Of a DNA stretch of 64,000 bases, positions 21,151 to 30,534 are shown one piece after another (within the stretch, counting starts at the first letter, position 1; each line of letters opens with the position of its first letter). Origin of the DNA: Drosophila persimilis. Its lineage: Eukaryota; Arthropoda; Insecta; Diptera; Drosophilidae. The notes beneath the pieces were generated by a model. It saw only the letters and a list, made by a program, of their open reading frames with translations. It did not search any database and was not told the origin of the DNA. The position numbers and the translations under genes are program-made. Location: contig NW_020825294.1 of NCBI RefSeq assembly GCF_003286085.1, forward strand, positions 15,274,501 to 15,338,500. Direction: 5' to 3'.

Positions 21151-21769
21151 ATCTCATTCGTTGCATTACTGTAGAAGTCACCAGCCAAAGTTATATCTGT
21201 ATACATATGTCAGAGATAACTCGGTGATAACATTTAGCATTTTGGAATATTCCATAAAGGTCGATACAAGCATCCGATTAGGATGTCTAGTGTATATTTG
21301 GGGCTGTTCCCTTGACGGTACAAATGAAAAACGTTATACCCACAGCACGAAATTAACTAGTCACATACACGTACACCACGTTTCGGACACACATATAAAA
21401 TCTACTGACGAGTTAAAAAATTCAAATCTTTTAGCTATCTTTTTTGTTAGGCTTTTTGCATTAAGTTATCTTTCTTTTCCTAGCTTATGACTCTGATCAT
21501 CGCATGTCTGTTTAGTTGATCATTTTTAATCTGTTCCTGCATGACTTAAATGTTGAAATGAAAAAGTTAGGTACGCACGCATTTTACATGTTTCAAAGTT
21601 ACAAAAGGAAACACCATATAAATATTAATATATTTGTTGGATATAATTAAGTTTATAATAATTTTATAATTTTTTTTTTAGTACTATTAGCTGTGCAAAG
21701 AATCCTAGAATGCCCTGAATTATCCATCCCAGTTGCGCCAATCGTGGCGTGGCCACATTGCGTAGGTAC
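21151..21769. other. Unassigned stretch
   Basis: A 116-codon plus-strand frame (21140-21490) crosses from the Tc1 remnant into this region and has no recognisable domain. I do not call it a gene. The remainder is AT-rich. Confidence 0.3.
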
Positions 21770-22088
21770 TGAACTATCATTTGTTCCGTCTGCTTATAAT
21801 AATAATACGATCTGACTGACTGCCGAATCTCAGTCTGAAAGATATTATGTATCTTCAAAATTGTGGATGCCACAGATTGGGATACAAAATTTCGTTGCTT
21901 ATGGTCTCTGGGCACTAAGCGTCAAACAAGAGGTCGGAGGGAAAGACAGACGGACAGTCAGGCTCTACCGACTCATCTATTTGTGCTGATCAAAAATATA
22001 TATCCTTTTTGTTTTGTCTGAAACGCTTATTTCTGAGTGTTACAAATATCTAATATGCCCCTATACTAATTCTGAGTATCGGGTATAA
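21770..22088 (-). mobile_element. DINE-1-like element, copy 7, old and truncated
   Basis: Inverted fragment with the GTCY-type tract (GACAGACGGACAGTCAGG at 21948), the GCTGATCAAAAATATATATC block, and CTGAGTATCGGGTATA at its outer end (22073-22088). It is much more diverged than the other copies, implying an older insertion. Confidence 0.65.
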
Positions 22089-22189
22089 CAACACAGATGG
22101 CCATGGGAAAACATTGATTTTTCAGATTCAAACCACATGCTTTCAATGATTGCCCTTGTTATTTATTAATAGTCATGGCGAATGCAAGA

Positions 22190-22930
22190 CAAATTGAAGC
22201 CTTTAAAACTCAAACGGCATATCTTTTGGGATCATCTGAATTTTGGGAATGAGAACTTCCTCATCTTCGAATTCTCCTTTGAGTATCATCGCGTAAAATA
22301 AATTGTTCATCAAATTTCTTACCACCCAACGCGTACCGTTGCACTGTTTTGGTGGGTTTATGGTTCGAAGCATAATTACTACGGATCCAACCTTTAGGGG
22401 TAAATTGTGCGATGCTAAGCCTGGGACATCCAAGGCTAAGGTCATCTACATCTTTTTTCTTAGCCATTAATTATTTTTGTAGTTGAAAATGATGTTTGTT
22501 GATGAGTTCGTTTTTTGTTGTGACAAAATTACAGTTTTTCTGGAGATTAAACCAAATCTGCTCTATTCGTCGACCGGTATTCGACCATTACCGATAGTCA
22601 GCAATTACTCTCATGTTTGTTTTCAGCTGAAGTTTCTTCTTATTTTCTTATTTCTTATTTTCTTATTTCTTGTTTTCTTAGGCAAGCGTTTATTTCGTCG
22701 ATAGGGTTCGCTCGACGATTTCGCATTGCCAACCGAGCTGTTTCATGTGCTGCCTCGCTTTGCAGTTGTGTTTGAGAAGAACAAAATCGAGCAATACCAA
22801 CGCTGCGTTCTTCACGGCCAATTTGTTGTTCTTCAATAGTTTCATTCGCTATATTTCTTCACCTTCTTGAATAACGGCTTTGTCGGTAAAGATTTGATCG
22901 CCTTGGTCGCGGCACTTTTAAAGATGAATT
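22190..22930 (-). pseudogene. Helitron/Helentron Rep-helicase remnant, N-terminus joined to C-terminal helicase
   Basis: From high to low on the minus strand: an Arg/Glu-rich start (KVPRPRRSNLYRQ..., NETIEEQQIGREERSVG) at 22915-22790, NPIDEINACL at 22712-22685 (mid-helicase), a microsatellite, a decayed piece, then 22445-22203 in one frame: GLASHNLPLKVGSVVIMLR, NPPKQCNGTRWVVRNL and EEVLIPKIQMIPKDMPFEF, the conserved C-terminal helicase part. Most of the Rep nuclease and the first helicase domain are deleted. Confidence 0.7.
22636..22681. repeat. Simple repeat, TTTCTTAT-type
   Basis: Tandem TTTTCTTATTTCTTA units inside the helicase remnant, replacing coding sequence between two helicase blocks. 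Confidence 0.75.
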
Positions 22931-23091
22931 AAATAGAATGCAAATTACTTACCCTATTAAAAAAAAAAAAGGTATATTTATCAACCCAAACAATTTTAAG
23001 AATTTTGTAGATGATTTCGTATCTAAGCCGACCCGAATAATGATTTCATGTTTTGAAAAAAACAGCCAAGCCCGTGCCTGTGACACACAGA

Positions 23092-23682
23092 CTACTGTCA
23101 AAGACTATACAATACCAAGATGTTGCATGAGGAACAAATTCTTTTTCAATTTTTGTTTGACGCTACATGGTACGGGCGCGCGGGGCTATTACTTCAATTC
23201 TCTTTTACGCTACTCGGCTTCGTCAATGCCTCGGTCAGCGTCGAGTCGGTGTGTCTCGAGAGAAAGAATACAAAAACAAAATATGAATCGTCTGCGTACC
23301 GAAACCGTAGGGCAGCGTGGTCGCTGATGTCTTTGGCGCGGCACAGTGGGGACTCAGCCGAAATAGTAAAAAAATTGTATGAGTGCTTTAGATAAATTCT
23401 AATAGAGAATTTTCCTATCGAATTTTCCCACTGTGCCGCTCCAAAGACATTGGCGATCCGCGACCACCGCTTCGACGGTGCTGAGGCTCGAGAGTCCAGA
23501 ATTGCCGAACAGACGAAACCGATGGGCGGCGGGGTCGCGGTAGAGACGAAGTACAGGCGAAAAGGGAATTGAAACCCCGCGCGCTCCCTCGTGCCTTTTG
23601 GGTTCTAATGTTAGGACCCGCCATAGAACAGCTTTTTGGTCGCTCATGCAACATCTTGGTATTGTATAGTCTTTGCTACTGT
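23092..23682. mobile_element. P-superfamily-like MITE, copy 2, with 7-bp target duplication
   Basis: The element at 23099-23675 (577 bp) has the same perfect 33-bp TIRs as the copy at 8116-8827. It is flanked by CTACTGT on both sides (23092-23098 and 23676-23682). It is internally shorter than copy 1 and otherwise very similar, indicating recent activity of the family. It sits about 130 bp upstream of the AGO3 exon. Confidence 0.85.
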
Positions 23683-23704
23683 GTGGGATAAAAATCAGTC
23701 TTCT

Positions 23705-23790
23705 GTATCTAAGCTATCTCCCCACCAATTTTCAGCCAAATCGTTTCAGCCGTTCTTGAGTTATAAATATAGATAGATAAGTATATCAGA
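23705..23790 (+). repeat. Helitron-type 3' non-coding segment
   Basis: CCAAATCGTTTCAGCCGTTC then TTGAGTTATAAATATAG is a pattern I associate with Helitron non-coding ends; a related piece is at about 17144. It ends within about 25 bp of the AGO3 splice acceptor. Confidence 0.45.
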
Positions 23791-23794
23791 TATG

Positions 23795-23812
23795 TGTTTT
23801 TATATTTTTCAG
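23795..23812 (+). other. AGO3: AGO3 intron 3' splice site
   Basis: A T-rich tract (GTTTTTATATTTTTCAG) ends in AG at 23811-23812, three bases before the AGO3 ATG. It is a strong fly-type acceptor and explains why the frame open further upstream (Met at 23792) is not the real start. Confidence 0.8.
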
Positions 23813-23815
23813 AAT

Positions 23816-24200
23816 ATGTCAGGTCGAGGAAATTTGCTTAAGTTATTTAACAAAAAGACTCGCTCTTCGGAAATTTCTTCCTCTAGTGAATATTATGAAA
23901 ACGACTGCGGATTTGACATTCATCACTCTACTTCAAGTGGAGAATTTCATCGGCTTCCTAAAGATAACATTGGAAGTGATTTATTAAAGACCATTAAAAA
24001 CATGGACACATCCGTCGGTCGTGGACGAGCACAGTTCGTGCAGACTTTTAAAAGTAATGAAACCAACTTGGGAAAAAGAAAAGATGACACTAGCTCTATC
24101 CAATCGAAAGATACTATTAATAACGAATCAACTTCTAGCTTAGAAAATAGTAAAGTGCACAACGATGAGTTTTTTCCGAACGTAGTTCATGGATCAAAAG
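23816..24200 (+). CDS. AGO3: Argonaute3 (PIWI-clade), first coding exon
   Basis: AGO3 is the PIWI-clade slicer that pairs with Aubergine in the germline ping-pong cycle, cutting sense transposon RNA in nuage. This exon encodes the first 128 residues plus one base (phase 1). It starts MSGRGNLLKLFNKK, has an acidic/Ser-rich stretch, SVGRGRAQ at residues 66-73, a charged low-complexity part, and ends DEFFPNVVHGSKG. From memory, fly AGO3 begins MSGRGNLL, has SVGRGRA at the same place and ends this part with FFP..xYGSKG, so the match covers the full exon. Arg4 and the two Args of GRGR correspond to known symmetric-dimethylarginine sites read by Tudor proteins. I chose the Met at 23816 because it lies just after a good 3' splice site. 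The donor follows at 24201 (AAAAG/GTATGT). PAZ, MID and PIWI exons are not in the window. The frame has no defect. It could be a duplicated or partial gene copy; that cannot be judged here. Confidence 0.88.
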
Positions 24201-24568
24201 GTATGTTTTCCTGACACAAGTGACTAAATTTATCTTATTGATTTAAGCTTCACATTTTATTATACATATACATTATATAATATACATAAATTGGGGCTCC
24301 CGTTTTCATATTCCGCAAGATTTATTCGTTTTCAAACCGAAAACATTTTCGTTGACGAAATGAAAAGTAAACGGCATTTTATGCACCGAAACGAACCTTA
24401 ATTGCAAAAGGAAAAAAAAGAAGACTTATTGATGCATTAACATAAACTTGACACCTATATCAGGGTAATTTATATATTCTGGCCGTTGACATGCAATGAC
24501 TGTATCTTGCAAGAGGCGATGCAATTACTGCACCGTCAAGTGGCCCGTCTGAAACCAGCAGAAGGCTG
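24201..24568 (+). other. AGO3: Start of the AGO3 intron after the first coding exon
   Basis: The donor GTATGT is at 24201-24206. The rest holds the dispersed repeat (24285-24475) and about 90 bp of unassigned sequence up to the left edge of the tandem array. The intron must extend past base 64000, because no further AGO3 exon is recognisable to the right. Confidence 0.7.
24285..24475 (+). repeat. Dispersed repeat, copy 2 (partner at 11133-11310)
   Basis: Begins CATAAATTGGGGCTCCCGTT and has the same block order as the partner, with a longer TTTCAAACCGAAAACATTTTC insert. It lies in the AGO3 intron, 85 bp after the exon. Confidence 0.6.
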
Positions 24569-27551
24569 CATGCAGGAAAGATAGCTGTTAGACTAATATT
24601 CGAGGAAAATTAGCATTCAAGTTACTAAGAGAGTTACAATTACTAATTACTAGAAAGGTGTGTAAGGATTAGTAATTTAATAAGAGGAGGAGAATAAGTG
24701 GTGGATATAATATGGTAGATGTAATTATAATCCGAGCATTAGACCCTAAACGGTTCATGCCAGGAACAATTCGATCTACAACGGTATAAAATTTCTAGTA
24801 AGTCTAATAGGAATCGTGAAGTTTATGCGGCTCAACAGATCAGGGCTGTCTTTGTAACCCTTGATCAAGTTGTGCATCCAAATCACACCAAGCATTTTTC
24901 TACGGTCAACTAAGGATGGGAGGTTTACTAATAGCAGTCTACTAGAGTAAGATGGGAGTCTCACATCTTCATCCCAGTTAAGGCCCCGCAGAGCAAAGAG
25001 TAAAAAGTTTTTCTGTACTGATTCTATACGGTCCTGGTGTACTTTGTACTGAGGGCACCATACCCAGGAGCCATATTCTAAGATCGGACGAACAAGCGAG
25101 GTATAGCGAGTCTTTGTTATGTAGGGGTCTTCAAATTCATTTGACCACCTCTTTATAAACGCAAGCACGCCCATGTCCATGGTAGAAATGTGTTCATAAA
25201 ACTTTAACTTGTGGTCTAACATAACCTCAAGATCATCTACCAGGGTGATTCTCTCAATAGGACCACCAAATAGGGTATAGGGAGCCAATAAAGAGCTAGA
25301 AGGGGGCTTTCGAGGTATTAAGGTGTAACAAGTTTGCACAACACCATGACTGAAAGGTATTGAGATCGGATTGCAAGCGAGAATGAAATGTCCTTGTACT
25401 GGGCACAGAGTTCAACATCATCCGCATACATAAGTACTCGGGAGTATGTTAATACCGCAGTCATTAGTAAAGAGTGTGAAGAGTAAGGGTCCTAGATGGC
25501 TGCCCTGTGGTACTCCCGAAGAAACCTTTACTGGTAAATAGAGGGAGTTTTTGAAGAGGACTCTTTGAGACCTGGAACAAAGATAGCTAGAAATCCATCT
25601 CAGGAGGTTAGGCGGAAAACCTAAAAGGTCAAGTTTATGCGCTAAGTGGGAATCGTTTACAGAGTCGAATGCTTTACTAAAGTCTGTGTAAATAAAATCT
25701 GTCTGTAAGTTACCTTAAAAGCCTTTAATAATGAAAGAGGTAAATTCTAACAAGTTCGTGGTGGTTGAACGCCGACTTATAAATCCATGCTGAGTTGCAG
25801 ATATAAGTGACTTGCAGAGATGATGCAAGTGCGGAGTTAAAACCTTCTCAAACATTTTGGGTATAGAGGATAACTTTGCAATACCTCTATAATTCTTTGC
25901 GTCAGACTTGCTACCTTTTTTATGGAGAGGAATTATAAACGATTCCTTCCTGATCGGGCGGAAGCAAGAAGAATCGATGGACTGTGTGAGTAGTTTAAGC
26001 AAGGGTCCACATAGAACCTCGGTGCAGTACCTGTGTACACAACCTGGAACCCCGCCTGGACCCGGTGAAAACACCGGCTTAACTAGTCGAAGATCATGGA
26101 GTAAAGAGCATTCACTTAACAAGGGACTAAAAATGCCGTTCGATCTCGGTAAACCGTATGGGTATGGATGACCAGAGTAGCTATCCTCAGAATGGGTGGT
26201 TTGGAAAAATTGGGCATAAAGATCGGCAATTGCCTGATCATTATTTGCCGACGTATTAAAAAATGATAGTGAAGATGGGTGTGCGGACGTTAGTTTTTTA
26301 TTTATTTAATTACAAAAGGAGGAAAGAAGAGAAGTTAGTAAAATATAGATGATTATAAATATTGCATGCTATTAGTTTAAGCGATAGTTCAGGGGATAAG
26401 GTATGACAGAGGGAGCTATAACTATGGCATATAACCCTAAAAGGTTAATGTTCGGCATTATTAGACCTACTTATGGGTAAGCGGATTTGCCTAAAAGTAC
26501 GGGTAGGTCTAGATGGAACGGCAAAGTCAATCTGACCCAAGAGAGTTTGGGAGTCAACAATCCCGAGAAGGAGCTTGTGCACGAACATTACATTATTTAG
26601 TCTAGACCAAGTCCCAGTTTAAGTTACGAAGGGCAAAAATTCAAAATTGCTTTTGCACGGGTTCAATGACAACCTGCTGCTCTTTATACTGAGGGCTACA
26701 CACACAAGAAAAATACTTCAAAATCGGACGTACTAACGAGTTGTTTCGTAACTTACGGGTCTTCAAACTCCTTGGACCAACGCTTGATGAACGCTAACAC
26801 ACCCTTAGCTTTATTTACTGTTGCAGCTATATGGCTGTTAAAACACATCTTGTGATCAAATAGGACCTCGAGGTCATTTCAACTCGAAATTCGCTCCAGG
26901 ACATGATTTCCTAGAACATATGATACAAAATGGTGAGCGCGATGGTAAAATGTCATAAGTTTGCATTTAGAAAGGTTCAGAAAAAGAAGATTAGTTGAAC
27001 ACCACAATAGTAGTTCACTTAGATCCCGTTGAAGGCGTGTGTGAAAATACAAATAAGAGTAAGCCAGACAGATTTTAACATCATCAGCATACATTAGTGT
27101 AGTAGAGTATGTTATAACTTGAGGAAGGTCATTCACAAATACAATAAACAGAAGCGGGTTCAGATGACTTCCCTGTGGCACTCCTGAAATAACATTGACA
27201 ATATTTGACAACACATTAGAGAACAAAACATGTTGAGTACGGTTAGAGAGATAAAACAAAATCCAATCTAGAAGATTCGTTGGGAACCCTAAAAAAAAAG
27301 CTTGCGAATAAGCAGAGCATATTTCACAGAATCGATTGCCTTGCTAAAGTCCGTAAAAACTACATCCATCTGCAAACCATTTTAAAAACCACGGTGGATT
27401 AAGTGAGAAAACTCAAGAATGTTAGTCGATGTTGAACGATGTCTGAAAAAACCATGTTGCGACGGGGATACCACGATAGTTTTCAATATTTTATCTTGAA
27501 CCTTTTTTGTGAAGCGAAATAATGTAGGACTCATTCCAAATTACTGGGAGA
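24569..27551 (-). repeat. Array unit 1 (2983 bp, short type)
   Basis: Block A 24569-26293, block B 26294-27551. A has an RT frame at 26122-25715 (SPGPGGVPG to FIIKGF) ending in one stop. Reading on in the same frame gives TDFSKAFDSV and SSGVPQGSHLGPLLF; the catalytic YADD (25429-25418) is in another frame, and the C-terminal part is open at 25339-24776. B has an intact motif B and YADD box (27091-27080) in a 126-codon frame (27259-26879). A-type markers: PSLVD, VIWMHN. This unit differs from unit 2 at several A sites and resembles units 7-12 there. Confidence 0.93.
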
Positions 27552-30534
27552 CATGCAGGAAAGATAGCTGTTAGACTAATATTCGAGGAAAATTAGCATT
27601 CAAGTTACTAAGAGAGTTACAATTACTAATTACTAGAAAGGTGTGTAAGGATTAGTAATTTAATAAGAGGAGGAGAATAAGTGGTGGATATAATATGGTA
27701 GATGTAATTATAATCCGAGCATTAGACCTTAAACGGTTCATGCCAGGAACAATTCGATCTACAACGGTATAAAATTTATAGTAAGTCTAATAGGAATCGT
27801 GAAGTTTATGCGGCTCAACAGATCAGGGCTGTCTTTGTAACCCTTGATCAAGTTGTGCATCCGAATCACACCAAGCATTTTTCTACGGTTAACTATGGAT
27901 GGGAGGTTTACTAATAGCAGTCTACTAGAGTAAGATGGGAGTCTCACATCTTCATCCCAGTTAAGGCCCCGCAGAGCAAAGAGTAAAAAGTTTTTCTGTA
28001 CTGATTCTATACGGTCCTGGTGTACTTTGTACTGAGGGCACCATACCCAGGAGCCATATTCTAAGATCGGACGAACAAGCGAGTTATAGCGAGTCTTTGT
28101 TATGTAGGGGTCTTCAAATTCATTTGACCACCTCTTTATAAACGCAAGCACGCCCATGTCCATGGTAGAAATGTGTTCATAAAACTTTAACTTGTGGTCT
28201 AACATAACCTCAAGATCATCTACCAGGGTGATTCTCTCAATAGGACCACCAAATAGGGTATAGGGAGCCAATAAAGAGCTAGAAGGGGGCTTTCGAGGTA
28301 TTAAGGTGTAACAAGTTTGCACAACACCATGACTGAAAGGTATTGAGATCGGATTGCAAGCGAGAATGAAATGTCCTTGTACTGGGCACAGAGTTCAACA
28401 TCATCCGCATACATAAGTACTCGGGAGTATGTTAATACCGTAGTCATTAGTAAAGAGTGTGAAGAGTAAGGGTCCTAGATGGCTGCCCTGTGGTACTCCC
28501 GAAGAAACCTTTACTGGTAAATAGAGGGAGTTTTTGAAGAGGACTCTTTGAGACCTGGAACAAAGATAGCTAGAAATCCATCTCAGGAGGTTAGGCGGAA
28601 AACCTAAAAGGTCAAGTTTATGCGCTAAGTGGGAATCGTTTACAGAGTCGAATGCTTTACTAAAGTCTGTGTAAATAAAATCTGTCTGTAAGTTACCTTA
28701 AAAGCCTTTAATAATGAAAGAGGTAAATTCTAACAAGTTCGTGGTGGTTGAACGCCGACTTATAAATCCATGCTGAGTTGCAGATATAAGTGACTTGCAG
28801 AGATGATGCAAGTGCGGAGTTAAAACCTTCTCAAACATTTTGGGTATAGAGGATAACTTTGCAATACCTCTATAATTCTTTGCGTTAGACTTGCTACCTT
28901 TTTTATGGAGAGGAATTATAAACGATTCCTTCCTGATCGGGCGGAAGCAAGAAGAATCGATGGACTGTGTGAGTAGTTTAAGCAAGGGTCCACATAGAAC
29001 CTCGGTGCAGTACCTGTGTACACAACCTGGAACCCCGCCTGGACCCGGTGAAAACACCGGCTTAACTAGTCGAAGATCATGGAGTAAAGAGCATTCACTT
29101 AACAAGGGACTAAAAATGCCGTTCGATCTCGGTAAACCGTATGGGTATGGATGACCAGAGTAGCTATCCTCAGAATGGGTGGTTTGGAAAAATTGGGCAT
29201 AAAGATCGGCAATTGCCTGATCATTATTTGCCGACGTATTAAAAAATGATAGTGAAGATGGGTGTGCGGACGTTAGTTTTTTATTTATTTAATTACAAAA
29301 GGAGGAAAGAAGAGAAGTGAGTAAAATATAGATGATTATAAATATTGCATGCTATTAGTTTAAGCGATAGTTCAGGGGATAAGGTATGACAGAGGGAGCT
29401 ATAACTATGGCATATAACCCTAAAAGGTTAATGTTCGGCATTATTAGACCTACTTATGGGTAAGCGGATTTGCCTAAAAGTACGGGTAGGTCTAGATGGA
29501 ACGGCAAAGTCAATCTGACCCAAGAGAGTTTGGGAGTCAACAATCCCGAGAAGGAGCTTGTGCACGAACATTACATTATTTAGTCTAGACCAAGTCCCAG
29601 TTTAAGTTACGAAGGGCAAAAATTCAAAATTGCTTTTGCACGGGTTCAATGACAACCTGCTGCTCTTTATACTGAGGGCTACACACACAAGAAAAATACT
29701 TCAAAATCGGACGTACTAACGAGTTGTTTCGTAACTTACGGGTCTTCAAACTCCTTGGACCAACGCTTGATGAACGCTAACACACCCTTAGCTTTATTTA
29801 CTGTTGCAGCTATATGGCTGTTAAAACACATCTTGTGATCAAATAGGACCTCGAGGTCATTTCAACTCGAAATTCGCTCCAGGACATGATTTCCTAGAAC
29901 ATATGATACAAAATGGTGAGCGCGATGGTAAAATGTCATAAGTTTGCATTTAGAAAGGTTCAGAAAAAGAAGATTAGTTGAACACCACAATAGTAGTTCA
30001 CTTAGATCCCGTTGAAGGCGTGTGTGAAAATACAAATAAGAGTAAGCCAGACAGATTTTAACATCATCAGCATACATTAGTGTAGTAGAGTATGTTATAA
30101 CTTGAGGAAGGTCATTCACAAATACAATAAACAGAAGCGGGTTCAGATGACTTCCCTGTGGCACTCCTGAAATAACATTGACAATATTTGACAACACATT
30201 AGAGAACAAAACATGTTGAGTACGGTTAGAGAGATAAAACAAAATCCAATCTAGAAGATTCGTTGGGAACCCTAAAAAAAAAGCTTGCGAATAAGCAGAG
30301 CATATTTCACAGAATCGATTGCCTTGCTAAAGTCCGTAAAAACTACATCCATCTGCAAACCATTTTAAAAACCACGGTGGATTAAGTGAGAAAACTCAAG
30401 AATGTTAGTCGATGTTGAACGATGTCTGAAAAAACCATGTTGCGACGGGGATACCACGATAGTTTTCAATATTTTATCTTGAACCTTTTTTGTGAAGCGA
30501 AATAATGTAGGACTCATTCCAAATTACTGGGAGA
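27552..30534 (-). repeat. Array unit 2 (2983 bp, short type)
   Basis: A frames at 29105-28698 and 28322-27759; B frame at 30242-29862. Markers: PSIVN, VIRMHN, TRYNSL, INFIPL near the C-terminus, and a private SKSNAK change. Confidence 0.93.

Noticed and set aside
21140-21490. 116-codon frame on the plus strand
   Set aside because: Starts inside a Tc1-like remnant, has no recognisable domain, and its composition is ordinary for AT-rich DNA.
22938-23327. 129-codon frame
   Set aside because: Half of it is the terminal and subterminal sequence of the MITE (similar frames occur in the other copy at 8078-8364).
23792-23815. Upstream Met (MCFYIFQN) as the AGO3 start
   Set aside because: Its codons are the polypyrimidine tract and AG of a splice acceptor, and known AGO3 proteins start at MSGRG.
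25908-26171. 87-codon plus-strand frame repeated in nearly every array unit
   Set aside because: Antisense shadow of the block A reverse-transcriptase frame. Its conservation reflects recent duplication of the unit, not selection.
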